A program made the position numbers and the translations under genes. A DNA stretch of 64,000 bases from Serilophus lunatus (taxonomy: Eukaryota; Chordata; Aves; Passeriformes; Eurylaimidae), in the NCBI GenBank assembly GCA_013399895.1, contig VXBA01002150.1:62001-126000 (forward strand), in the 5' to 3' direction. This document shows, piece by piece, positions 27,808 through 40,400 of the stretch. Below the pieces are notes generated by a model. That model was not told the DNA's origin. It saw only the letters and a program-made list of their open reading frames with translations, and made no database searches. Position 1 is the stretch's first letter; the number at the start of each line of letters is the position of its first letter.

Positions 27808-30623
27808 CCTCAATATGGAGAAGTGTAGAAAATAAAGTAGAAATCTGAGCTTTTCTGAGAAAAAAAAACTTTCTAACCTCTTACTGCAGAATCATATACT
27901 ACAAAATAATGCCTCAAGCTCTGAGCAAGGAGACACCGAAGAACCTCTTTTCATTGTGCCAGTTTCAGCTCCTTTGCAGTTTCTACAGCTCTTGGATAGA
28001 ATGAAATGACAGGAGGCCAGAAAAATGTTAGCATATTTGGAACACCCTTCACTTGTAAATTCCATGGACTTTGACAGCATGTAAATGTTCCCTGATTCAA
28101 CCTTTTAATTTTGTTTGAAATTGTAATGTGTTATAATTTATTGGGGATAGCAAAAGACCAGAGAAAGACAAATAAAGGTATCCCACACTTCAGAGAATCC
28201 CTTATTATTCTCTACCATTTGCAAAATATTTTAAGGCTTTTTGCTGCAATCCAGGTTTATGAAGAACTGGCAGCTACAAGCTGACCTGAGAAAATATCTT
28301 CGTCCCTTTCTGTCAGCCTTCAAGGAAATCCCTCAAATACTCTGGAGCATCTGGCATCAAAGGCCTTGGAAGAGACAGAAAACTGGCAGAAGGAATGGAT
28401 TGACTATTCCCTTCACAGGCGCTGTAACATGAAATTAATATTGACTTATTCTCCCACCCTGGACTGAATGTCCTGTTTTCAACCTATATGTAAATAAATG
28501 AACAGAACTTCCAAGTATTAGAACTGACAAAGTCTGACAAAACACAGAACCTATGAAGGCTCTATTTAAGGGTAAAGTGAGATATGCAGTACCATTATTA
28601 GCCTTGTATATGGAAGGAGACACTGGGACAGGCAGGAATATAACTGTTAATATAAATAACACATTTTCTGCATTATCAGTTTATTATTAAGTACTACACA
28701 TGAAAGAGCATTAGAAAAGAACCTCCAGTCTTCCAGTTATATAGATTCTTCTTTTCAGGACATTCAAAAGTGTCCAGGAATGTGAAAACATCAAGCCTGC
28801 AGTTCCTAAATTCCTGGAATTAAGGGAAGAGTTACGGACAAGTGACTGCAAAGTGCTGGGGCTGTAAAGTAAATCACAGCCAGATCAGTAACATCTATTC
28901 TGCAGTACCTGCAGTGCTCTCTCACACAAAGCCACCATCTTCAACCCCCGAAAAACCTGCTATAAAATACTACCATTCAATAAAAAAATCATTATTTGGT
29001 CCCTTAAGTAGCCCCTGAAGTAGAAAGCTGTGGTGAAAATTTATCAGGCATTTCCCTCCAAATGGAATACATGCTCCAGTGCCCAAAGAGGTCTATAGTA
29101 CATGAAATTTTAACGGAATTGTTAATGTCTTTCTAGGTTTTATAATACCACAAAGAGATACTCATCATGTGCTTTCAACACAGCAGATAAATGCTAATGC
29201 CTGTAGTACACAACAGTTTTGAATATAAGTCATCTTCTACTCTCCTGCTGGGCAAATTACTGGGATCAATACATTTTGTAGTACCTCCAGATAAGACTCT
29301 TTAACTTCACAAACCTGATCAGTAAATTCGCAATGTACAGAACGAACCACAACTTATTATGTGGATTCCCTGAAAGCTTAGTCTGCTCTGAGAAACATAA
29401 AATGTCAAAGGCCTGGGAATTTTCAGATGTGAACCCACGCCTTGATGTGGGAAAGGTTTGTGAAAGATCCTAAAGGTCAGATGTGAGGGTCGCCCTTATC
29501 AACAAGGTCATATGTTAAACTAAACTGAAACCAAGAGGGGAGCACTCCCTGGAACCACAAGCACAACTCTGATTACAGTAAATATATTTTCAAAGGGCAA
29601 GAAGCTTTGAAAGTGATGCTTAAAAGTGTATTTATCAGAATAAAGAAATATGTCAATAAAGAAGTTGTTACCAGGTAATTTCCATAAATATTTCCAGCAG
29701 CATGAAGGTTAAAGCTACTTCCAAAAAAAAAAAGTCTAGTTGTAACTATTCATCTATAGTTCCCTCTGACTGGAAATAATAATGATTTCACTAAAGAATT
29801 AAAAAAAAGATTTTCTGCCTATTTTTAACTGGTCAACCCCATATTTACTTCTGTTACAGTAAGAAAATTTTGCTAATTTTATCTTGTGGCATTTGCTTTG
29901 GTTAGAAAGAAATGATGATTCAGAGCCTGCTAATCTTTTAGGAGAGATACATGAGAAAAATTTCATTATCTCCCTTTACAAGGGAAACGTGCAGGCACTA
30001 AAATACATCCTTGTATTTGAGCTACACAAACCTTGAGCGGCCAGACACAGACTTAGACAAGCTTGAGAACTGAAAGGGAAATTCCACTAGAGTTACTTCA
30101 GACCTGTCAGGTTTTCAGTTTTGTTTTCCTTTTAGGAGGAGGTTTTGAGCATGTACAATCTGCCTTCAACCTACTCCTACCCGGGTTATCTGAAAAGTTC
30201 GCGTTCCCTAATCCGCAACCCTGCAAAATCCACCACTCCAAATTCCACCCTGTCAGCTGCAGCAGGCCCTGATGTGCCTCCTGGAAGCTCACACTGTCCA
30301 GATGAGGTACCCAAACAAACTGTGTTCCCTATGGGAAATGGGCTGCAGCAGATGAGCCATTCCCTTACGGGGCAGAACCCTGGAGCAATGTTAGAAATAA
30401 ACCCTGAGTGGAGTCTGTGGAAGGTGGGATCCCGTGGCATCTGAGGGATCCTGGCAGAAGGTCAGTGGAGGGATGGGGCCCCTCCACCAATGCCAACATC
30501 ACAGGACCTGTAGGAAGGAATCTTCCTCTAACGAAGACCATTCCAGCTGCAGTTTAGCCAGTGCTCAGTATCACTTTCCTGGTAGGTGGTTCTACACCGT
30601 CCTGACTAAATCAAGTAAAGTTG

Positions 30624-30740
30624 ATTCCATGTGCCCTTCCCAAGTCCAACAACACTGAACACTCATTAAACCAAAGCAAATTCCATGTGCCCTTCCCAAG
30701 TCCAGCAACACTGAACACTCATTAAACCAAAGCAAATTCC
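30624..30740. repeat. 56-bp tandem duplication (2.1 copies)
   Basis: The unit beginning 'attccatgtgcccttcccaa' at 30624 is repeated from 30680, with a period of exactly 56 bp and one visible difference (ccaacaaca versus ccagcaaca). The second copy ends at 30735 and is followed by 'attcc', the first five bases of a third copy. The near-identity indicates a recent duplication inside the intron. Confidence 0.95.
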
Positions 30741-32823
30741 CTAAACTTCCATTGGGACAATGTTACCATTCCCATTTCCCCACATTCAGGGACGTTGGTC
30801 AGATCTGGGGTGGCAGAAAGCAAAGCACTTCCACAGCAAAGGACATTGTGGGGCAGCTTCTGGCCTGGGGATTGAACTGCTCTGCTTTGGTGTCTTTCTG
30901 TCTCCTCCTGAAGCCAAATCCTTCCAAGAGACTCAAGCAGGTGCAGTTGCAGGAGATAAAGGAGTGAAGTGGTTGCTATCTGGGTTCCACATTGGTACAG
31001 ATTGCTCCTCACTCCTTTTTCCCGGATACAGGAATGAAGGACCCTCTCTTGCTTTTCTGTGATTTTATCAGACAGTTCAATACAATGAATGCAATGCCTT
31101 ACTTTTTAAAAAAGGCAAGGTTAGACAAATGGTCAGGGAAATCAGCACATATTCTCCCTTGGGTCAGGTTTCAGCATTATTATGTAAAACAGAAATTGTC
31201 CTATTCTTTGGATACACCTGAGGAATCAGCCCCAGAACCTGATCACTGAAGGATTTCTCAAGGTGAGCACAAGTGTTTGCTCTGAAGGAGCTTCAAGTTC
31301 TGCCCCATGGTTTGATGCAGTTCTGGAGGTCAAGATTGTGTTTCCCCAATTCCAGCCTCATCCAGGGATACTCTGTTCATTTCTTGAAAATCAACACAGT
31401 CTTCCAAGGAACTAAACACTTTCAACATTAACTCCCAAAAACATTTATGTCTTTCAAGAAACAACTATCAACAAAAGTTAACTCACTGATTTATTTTGTA
31501 AACATTGTGTTTTAACAAACATGGAAGCCTGATATTGGAAATTAATGATCCTTCTCTTGCTGAATGTTGAGCCATATATAGATCAGTGTTATGAGGCTCC
31601 CATCACAACAAAAGGCCCTTTTTATTAATGGCTACTTTATTATTTAAAACATGTATGTTGTTACTTAAAATGGCAAATTGCTTTGCACTGTCCTTGCAGT
31701 ACATTGCATAAATATTGTATTGAAGCCTTAACTTACACTTCATAAATAATTTATTTTTAAAATACTCTTCCATGAGACCACCAGCTGGCAAGATGTCCAA
31801 TTTTCTGGTAAAAACATGTATTTATTGCAAGTCTTATTTTAACTTGTTGAGGATTTGCTAAAAGCCACATGTGATAGATGTTATAAGAACTGCATTCAAA
31901 CCAAAACCTCAGGAAGCTAAAAAGCCTCATTCTCCTCATAGGTTTTATACCTCTGCATAAGCACTTTCAGTTGCAGGGAAAAAGCCAAGATCTATTCAAG
32001 GAAGCTCTCAAGTATAATTTTCTGATAACCTGAAAACGACTTGTAGCATATTATGTGATGATCAGAAAAGTTTATAGATTCCATTACAATTCATTTCACT
32101 ACAGTCCTTCCTCCACTATTTCCATTTCATGTTGCTGCATTTAAACTGCTGTACAAACTTGTTCAAAGTGCCAGACGTTAAAAAAAAAAAAATCAAAGGA
32201 AATTTCAGATAATTAACTTTGATGAATGAGCATATTTTAATTCATGTCTGGTAATATTCTTGTTAATGACATGTCTGCTTAGGACATCCATTAAAAGTCC
32301 ATTAACTTAACAGGGAAAGTCTAATAAAGTTATCCTGGAAATTTTCTGGTATATTAATGTTATGGACTTTTAATGAATATCTGCTGTAGGAATTGCTATT
32401 AGCAAGGCTACCATTCTAATTAAACCTGGGCTCAGAGAGTGAAAAAAATTGTATAAAGATAACAACAAGCAGAAGTAGCACTTTTTTTGAAAATTACTGT
32501 AAGGGAGATTGGTACAGGTCACAAATCACACTATCAGTAACAGCTATAAATTACTATATTATGGGGTTTTTTTGTAGCCTGCCATCCACTATGCCCATAC
32601 AGAGTGTGTCCTTCATGTAATCGATTGCTGCAGTTCCTATTTTCTTCTCTATTGCTTCGACTGAACAGTATAAAAAGGCTTTTTAGGCCTTTCTGAAGGG
32701 TAGAAGATAAAAAAATTTAAACACAATTTCTCATGACAATGCAAAGTAAAAAATGTACTTAGGAAATCTATTCCCTATGGGGATCCAGCTCTCGGCAACC
32801 CAAGTCTTGCTGACATTTACAAT

Positions 32824-32912
32824 AATCACAGATTCACAGAATGTTAAGTGGTTGGAAGGGACCTTAAAGATCATCCACTACAAACCCCTCTGCCATGGGC
32901 AGGGACACTTTC
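32824..32912 (-). mobile_element. CR1 LINE 3' tail fragment (first of a tandem pair)
   Basis: The plus strand shows 'aatcacagattcacagaatg' (two terminal-repeat units), then 'gtggttggaagggaccttaa' and 'ctgccatgggcagggacact', after which the match stops and AT-rich sequence (tatattttatatgtata) follows. It is only about 90 bp long and sense on the minus strand. A second tail begins about 30 bp further on. Confidence 0.9.
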
Positions 32913-32940
32913 ATATATTTTATATGTATATATCTTTTAT

Positions 32941-33020
32941 TCATAGACTCACAGAATGGTTTGGGTTGGAAGAGACCTTAAAGACCTTCCACTAGATCAG
33001 GTTGCTCCAAGCCCCATCCA
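32941..33020 (-). mobile_element. CR1 LINE 3' tail fragment (second of a tandem pair, internally deleted)
   Basis: The plus strand has 'catagactcacagaatggtt', 'tgggttggaagagaccttaa' and 'agaccttccactagatcagg', then 'ttgctccaagccccatcca'. The usual 'tccaacccc...gggacac' stretch between the 'aaaga' and 'ccttccacta' parts is missing, which indicates an internal deletion of about 40 bp. It is flanked by AT-rich tatat stretches on both sides and ends about 80 bp from the donor of the FGGY exon at 33101. Confidence 0.9.
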
Positions 33021-33100
33021 TATATATGTGTTTGTATCTTTTATATATCTTTAACTTTTTACTAACATGTATGTATATCTAAAACAACACTCTGATATAC

Positions 33101-33216
33101 CTATTTTTTCATACTTATCCTTCACCAAATCTTCCAAACCAATCATTTTCCAGAAACTGTCATCCCAGCCTCTGTCTGATGTGTATGTCCACTTGCACAC
33201 GACTGTACAGAGGGAC
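33101..33216 (-). CDS. FGGY: FGGY internal coding exon (second of four)
   Basis: The minus strand encodes the end of an Arg codon, then SLCTVVCKWTY, TSDR, GWDDSFWKMIGLEDLV and KDKYEKI, then the first base of a Gly codon. This is nearly identical to the vertebrate FGGY segment containing 'LVCKWTY' and 'GWDDSFWKMIGLEDFV', in the late part of the N-terminal kinase domain. The 116-nt exon starts after a good acceptor ('gtctcttttccag' ending at 33217) in phase 2. It ends with donor 'ATAG|gtatat' at 33100 in phase 1. Phases agree with the exons at 57132 and 20603. Skipping this exon would shift the frame. The open frame runs some codons past both splice sites, so an unspliced ORF call would overstate the coding part. 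Two CR1 tail fragments lie about 80 bp downstream of the donor. Confidence 0.96.
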
Positions 33217-34306
33217 CTGGAAAAGAGACAATGTGAGCACAGAGTCAGGGAAATGAACACATCTGGCTTCAAACCTATGACTAGAAACAAGTTTCTGCAA
33301 AAGGATCTCTCTCAGTGATCACAAACTCCAAGCAGAATGCTAACATTGAAAAAACTGGTTACTGTTTGGAGTGCATGTCTTGAGGACCTTAAAAGGACCT
33401 TGTGTTTAAGATTCTTCTCTGCTGAAACAACCCCTGGTCTGGCCACTTCATTGCATAAATCAGTCAAATAACAGCCCATGCATTTGCCTAGAGGACAGCA
33501 GAGCATGAACACACAGCTCTTCAGCAGGCAGCTCAGATTGCTGCTTTTCCAGGCTAAATAGCTGTTTTGCACACAGTATGTCCTTAGAAAAACTTTCTAT
33601 TACTTGTTTTCAAGCCAAATTGCAATTTTACAGGAGATCATGTACACACTGGTAACCAGGTTACGTGTTCAAGTCTTGATAAGCTGAGGCTGCACTGCAG
33701 GAACAGAATATACACCAAAGACAAGAACAATTGCAGTCTTCCTAACACACAGAATTACTTTCTCCCAAAATTATCCATACCCTCAACCTCTCATTCCTCC
33801 TCAAAATAATGTTCCTTAAGATTTAGTACTACACAGACTGTTTTTTGTCTGGACACTAAGAGTCATCTCAGAAGATCAGTACTAAACTGCTAGAAAAGCC
33901 AATAAAATAAAAGGTATTAAAAATGCTAAATATCCCTGAAAACTGCAGCTACATGTAGTGCTGGAATATCACTGTACCACCGAGTACAAGACATCTCAGA
34001 TGCATCTCAGGGAAAAAACACCATAACTGCTCTCAAAGAGAAACCCTGTTCAGAGATGGATTGTCTTTGATGTTTTGACTCATTTTTAGCCAAGGTAAGT
34101 TTTCACAGACATATTCTCTTTATTAGGATGTTACAATTTGAACACGTATCTTCAAAGCAAACTCAATTTTACTGAAGCATTTGACTGTCTTCTGGCAGTT
34201 TTGCATAAGTAAAACCCAAGTAAAAGTCCTCTCTACAAAATTTTTGTTTTTGAGTAAAGGAAATCTTCCCTTTCATCCAAGTGAACTATGTAAGGATTGA
34301 AATATG

Positions 34307-34430
34307 AATCACAGACTGGTTTGGGTTGGAAGGGGCCTTAAAGCTCATCTCATTCCAACCCCCTGCTGTGGACAGGGACACCTTCCACTAGACCAGGCTG
34401 CTCAGAGCTCCATCCAACTTGGCCTTGAAC
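34307..34430 (-). mobile_element. CR1 LINE 3' fragment
   Basis: The plus strand reads 'aatcacagactggtttgggt', 'tggaaggggccttaaagctc', 'ggacagggacaccttccact' and 'agaccaggctgctcagagct', ending at 'ttggccttgaac'. This is a well-preserved complement of the CR1 tail, sense on the minus strand and truncated at about 125 bp. Confidence 0.95.
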
Positions 34431-37400
34431 AGAAAAAGAGAAGCTATTTTTATTTCCTATCTACAAATCAAAGCCAAGGTTCCTGGACACTGATACTGAA
34501 CACACAAAAAGCAAATAAGAACAGAAAGAGCCCTTCCACACAGCTAGGAAAACTATCTGGAATTCATATTTCATGTTTTGGGAGTTTACAAAAACCAACA
34601 TCCTTTTATTTGACACTGAGCAGAAAAATCAGATGATTCCATGGACTCCCTGAACTCCCATTTTCTCATCTAGGACAGATGTTTTAAATGCAGTATGTTT
34701 CATTTCATCCTGTTCTATCAGAGTGACCATGTTTTTACAACCAGAGCACAGGTGATGTTCATTCACATCCCATTGGTTATAAAAGTTTTTGTTTGCTCTT
34801 TGCTGGAAGAGAATTAATTAACATTGCACATTTTGGGGGAAAAAAAGAAAGAGTTAATTATTCATATCCCTGTAAAATCTGTGGAGATTATTTCGGGGGT
34901 ACTCTTAAAACAGTTCTGAAACCCCCACTCCCTTTTTTTCCTTAACAGTTTAAGAATAGATCAGACAATCAAAACTCAGTGTCTGCTTTGAAAACAGAAA
35001 AGCACATGACCTGTAACTACAGCAATGACAATGTTGATATAAGAAATTCCAATTTCCAAGGATTTAAAAGCCAGACACAGAAATCTAATTAGGACCTTTG
35101 ACAAAAACTGGGTGAATAAATAAATTCTAGGCTGAAATAAAAACTGGGAAAAAATAAACATTTTCCCCAAATCAGTTCAAACCCCTCATTAAAAGGAAAA
35201 AGAAAGACAGAGTATTTGAAATAAAAAGCACTTCACCACTTTAGGAAAAATTTAGACATAAAGAGTGAAACAAAAATGCATCAAGTTTTCCCAAATATGG
35301 GAAGCAGCAAATCATAACAAATTATCATCAGAATCGAGTATGTCTTTTTTTAATTAGATCAAAGCTATGAACTAATGCCACACCCTGAAAAATGCTCCAA
35401 AGAGCATGTTTTAAACAGGGCCAGTTCTCCCATAGAGCTCATCCTGTGGAACTTCCACCACATCACTGAGACAGTGTGGATGGGGACAGATGAGCCCTTG
35501 CCAATCCACAGAATTCCAGCAGGACGTGGCTGAACATACCATGTAGATTTATAAATGCAAAGCACTTACCAGAAGAAGGATAAATAGATACATTTTGGTT
35601 GAATTTTTAATACAGTATGGAAAATGAACTGGGAAGGACAACTCTTCCCAATGAACTGGCTGGCAGATCTCTAAGTGGAAGGTTCTGATATGAAAACCAA
35701 CCTCAAATCTGAGCTAAAACACTAACATATTATGTTGGTAGGTTTTTATTTTCATGGCCACAACAAGGAACTCAAAATGCTTCTTGTAAACACAGTCCAG
35801 GCATTTACACTTCTCTTATTCCACTCTTGCTCTCACTCAAAGAGCGGGTGTTTAATGGAACAATGTGGCTTTACACAAACCTTTAATATCTAAGAGAAAG
35901 TGTTATCCTGCAGAAAGAACTCTGGTCTCTTAGATAATTCAAGATAAAAGGCTTTGAGATACCCATAATGATGGAATAATGTCACCACAGGCTTCAAAGG
36001 CACCTGGATGTGCTGAACTCAAATCCCTGCCCCTTACCTGATAAGGTGCTCTGATAATTACACACAGATGCTCAATTTGCATATCCTGAGGAGCTCTGTG
36101 CACACAGAGAGCAGTTCATTCATGGTTTGTCATTGTTGAGTGCAAGTGGCATAGGTATATTTTATATAGATATATTTTAGCTTTATAGGCCATCACTCAG
36201 AAATTCTCCTCCAGAGTATCACCCTGAGAAGGGGGATAGCAAGACTCCTAACTTGGGAAAGCTGTATCCAGAAAGACTGTGGTAAAGAGGAAGCTGAGGA
36301 ACCAAACCATTACACCTATAAAGAAAGCCTCAACTATGAGAAAATTTTGTATTTCACAGCAACTCCTAAATTTTATGAGATGAAGGGCAGACGTTAAACA
36401 GAAACAGAGCTGATATTCACTGTGGTATATTCCATTTTCCCTAACTATTTGGCAGTGTTGCCTCAATTATTTGGCCGTAAACACCAGACTTGTGCTGGCT
36501 GAAGCTGGATGAACCAGATGGATAGAAGCAAATGTTCCTCTTACTTTACTACCAGGATCAACTGGGTTCAAAGGTGCTGAGTTAACAGGCAATCACAGAG
36601 GCAACAATCCTTTCCCAACTGCCTAATCCAAAGCAGGATTTGAGAAGCCATGGCATAACTCCCCAGTAGCACAAGCCATATTTAGCCAGGCTAAAATACC
36701 ATGAACTTAAAGACTCTTTTCTTCAAGCATATTCCCAATACAATGAAATGAAAGATTTCCTTTCTCTGTTCAGAACAAAAAGTTTTGCTTAGAATATTCC
36801 TACTGAAAAAAATTCCAACTGTTGTGCATGGAAAATTTCTATTTTATTTAAACCACGTTTTCATGATTATGTTTACAGTTTCTTACATATTCTAGTGTAG
36901 AAAGAACTATAGGATCCTACTTGCATCCAACAGCCTTAAGAAAAGAAAATCCCTGCCACGCTCATTACGAAGGTTTAGCTGGGCACAGCACCTTGCACAA
37001 TCCTCTCTCTTGCTGTCCGGCTCTGAGCTTTTGCACTTCTCTTGCTGAGGTCTGACTGGATGTGCTGATGTCCTGTATGACCAGAATCTCAGAAGTTTAA
37101 AAACATAATCCTAGGGATTGAACACCCCAAAATGCTTTTTGGAAGCACCTGTTTTCCCCCACCAACCTGCAAAAGGAGTCAGGGCAACTGGATTTACAGT
37201 CACTCAGGTGCTCAAAGAGAGCTGATATGTGGCTCTTCCCCCATTATCTGCCCAACCTGAGTGTTATCCCTCACTCTGTTGTATTTCTTGGAGAGGAGAA
37301 AATCAGACATAATCATTAAAAAAATGGGAAATACTGTTTGGCCTAAGTTATCGGCATTAAATGTATCTTAAAGGTAAAGGTCAAAAAAAATTCTCTACTC

Positions 37401-40400
37401 TTGCATAAGAGTCACCAGAGTTTTATGCTTTGGTCCATTCTTTACTTGACACCATCTCCCACACTCCAAATGGGAGAAAGCAAGCAGATCTATGACTCAA
37501 CTCTGCAGAGATTCTGCCCTGCCTAGGAAAATACCTGCTCTCTTTGACAACAAAAAACTGTTGGGAAGGTACTCCTTACCTGCAGTTGTCTTCTGTAAGT
37601 CATCCTAGTTTTGAGAATAGGTAAATAGATTAAGTCCTACGAACTCAAATTTATTCAAAGAAACAGTTTTTCCCTGAGAAGTGACCCCATAAGGCATTTC
37701 TACAAGACCTTCCACGCCAGAGGGTTGGTACAATATTAATTATCTTGGAAAAATATCAGTCACCCACTTTAAGGGCAGAGAACCATGGCTGGGCCATCCT
37801 GAAGTGAATGGAGGCTTTGCTCTCGATTCCAAATGTGCCTTATTCATCCCACCTGCTCAGAAATTAATTTAAACTCATGCACTTAATTAACAGTGTAACA
37901 GTTTAATCACAATATGTGTTCCCTGGATCAGTGTCCAGTGTGATGAAGTAAAACCAGCTGCACCTGCTGAGGGCTGAACCAAAGCTAAGCCCTACAGAAG
38001 TGAGGGTAGGGCACAGTTAGATCCCAAAAGGAATAATGTGCAGTAGGATAAAGTAACTTTCTGTGGTCTGTGGGACAGGTTTATTGAAACCTCCAAAGAA
38101 TCAAGGGCTAAGAAAGCTTTATGACGTTGTGAATGCAAGGAGGAGACGTGAAACAATGGAGTGTGACTGTCCCAAAAATCAAATGTGTTTTTCCTTTTGT
38201 TACGAAAACTTTAAATTTAAAACAGATTTTGAATTAAAACTGAAACCCAGGGCGTAGATTCTGCCCAAACCAACATCTTCATATACTGACATCTGGACCA
38301 AGTGGCCAATGTCCTCCCAAGTTATGCACCCCACAGTCTTGAGGCTTTTCACAAAAGCGAGCAATTCCACTGCTCTAACACAGTCACAGATCTGAGTGTG
38401 GTTTGTGCAAAAATGTTCCAGACCAAAAATTTAATACCCAGCACACACACTCGCAGCATCCAAGAACAGAACTGGGCACTGGTGCTGCAAGAGCCTGAAA
38501 TACAGCAGAGGTTATCACAGAGCAACATGAAATACATAATTAGCCTCTGCTCCATCAGGGCTAATGGCACATCCATTAATAAATGACTTTTGGAACAGAA
38601 CCAGACTGCTGGATCCACATCCACCAATGGTATTTATACCTGGCATGCCAATCCTCTGCCTGCTTGGTGTACTTGGCTGCTTTAGAGGAACCAGGGGAAG
38701 AAGAAGGCAGTTTGTCCTAAGGGAATAATTCTGAATAACAGGAGATACCTGGTCATTCAATCTTGAAACACATAAGAGCTGCATCTGCTGTCCCTCAGAC
38801 CCTGCAGTGGCTCTCAGGCACATTGGTTTGAGTCTGGCTGTGCCCTGGATCACATTCACCATCTGCATTTCACTCACTTCACCTATTCAACAGCTCTTTA
38901 ATTGAGTGTACACACACCAAAACATGTCAGGGTATGTTCCATCCACCCCACCGTGCAAATCCCAAGTTTCCAGTATTTACAACACACTGCTCTTTATGAC
39001 TGTTGCCCTTGACCCAAAGCCTATGACATTCCTGCCTGCCCAAGCCCATTGCCTCAGCACAGCCCTGCAATAGGACTGTTGTCTGAAAAGGGTTTTCTTC
39101 TTCTAACAAAACATTAAACAGGCCCAACAAAGAAGACAGGTGGGGAAGCCTGTTTGGGACAAGTAGCAGACACATTCCAGTTGCACTCAAAGGCCTCATC
39201 TTTCAGTCTTTGCATGTCTGAGGACTTAAACCTACTCAATAAAGGTAGCAAGGAAATTACTGTAATCAGCATATGCAATTCTACCAGCTTCATCCTTCTT
39301 ATGTTCTGGATAACAGATTTACCATGAATAATTAAGAATAGTCTAGCTGCCATTTAGGTTTTTTTAAAATAAGGCAAATATCACAGCAAAAGAAAACCTT
39401 TCTCCCCACTTTGAAATCTTCACTAAAACTGCAGAGAAAAAAAATAATACAAATAAACATGATGTAATGAAATGCCAGAATTTATTAACAGTAAGGTCAG
39501 TGGCAATTCTCTCATAATTCACAGATGAAATAGGACTAAACTCCGTATCTCAACCTTTAAAAGCTAGTGTTCAAAAAATTACTTGGATTTTTTTTCTTTT
39601 TCCTTACCATGAGGAAAACTGAATCTCAGAATATAGCTCTTCATTTAAAAAAAAACAGATTTAGTAGAAAAGATTTCTCTTTACTATAAGTGTGTAAGTT
39701 TGGTTGGAGATACCAATCCACAAAATCACCAACCCAAAGGACAGTAAACTCCTGCAAGCTGAACACCTGAACCCAGTGATCACACCAATACTTCACCATA
39801 TAATACCTTTATAATACATTTCAAGCCTTTTGTTGATGTTGCAAATAAATTATATTTAAGTATTATATTTGGCCTAAGTATTTTACAGTATTTTACATTT
39901 CTTTCAAACCTGTGTTTAAAATATTTTTTGATGAGATACACAATTCCCTCCATTTTTTCCAAACTGCTGGCTCAGTGAACTCGTAGGGTCCTCATCCACC
40001 TTCACAACCAGCAAGACTAAACTTTGGGTTAAAGATCTGTGAACTTGTATTCAGCAGCTTTGTTGGCCTCACATCTGGAAAGTCAGAATTCTCACTGGAC
40101 TGGTGGCACAGCTTTTATTTAAAAATATAAAGCAGGTCTCCCTTCCTCTGCCATAAATCTCCCTGCCAGACACAGTCCATGAAAGAGTAACACACTCTTT
40201 CAGGCAAGAGAGAGGCCCTTAGGGAACAGCAGCTCCATCAGAGCCCTTGAGGGACTGGGATCCATCAAGTCTCTGACCAACAGAGGTAGGCATTACACCA
40301 GGACTTCCAAAAGTATTTACCAGACAGGGCTTTTAAGTCTCTTTTTGGGATACAGGGTGTAGAAGCCAGACTTGACTCTCCTGAGCACATCCCACTGTGT

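Larger units (their letters stand above)
20604..33100 (-). other. FGGY: FGGY intron, 12497 bp
   Basis: A phase 1 intron between the exons ending at 33101 and starting at 20603. It holds a plus-strand CR1 tail (27.6 kb), two minus-strand CR1 tails (32.8 and 32.95 kb), a 56-bp tandem duplication (30.6 kb) and short homopolymer or trinucleotide runs. No additional coding exon is expected, because the flanking exons join exactly as in the known protein, and none was seen. Confidence 0.9.
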
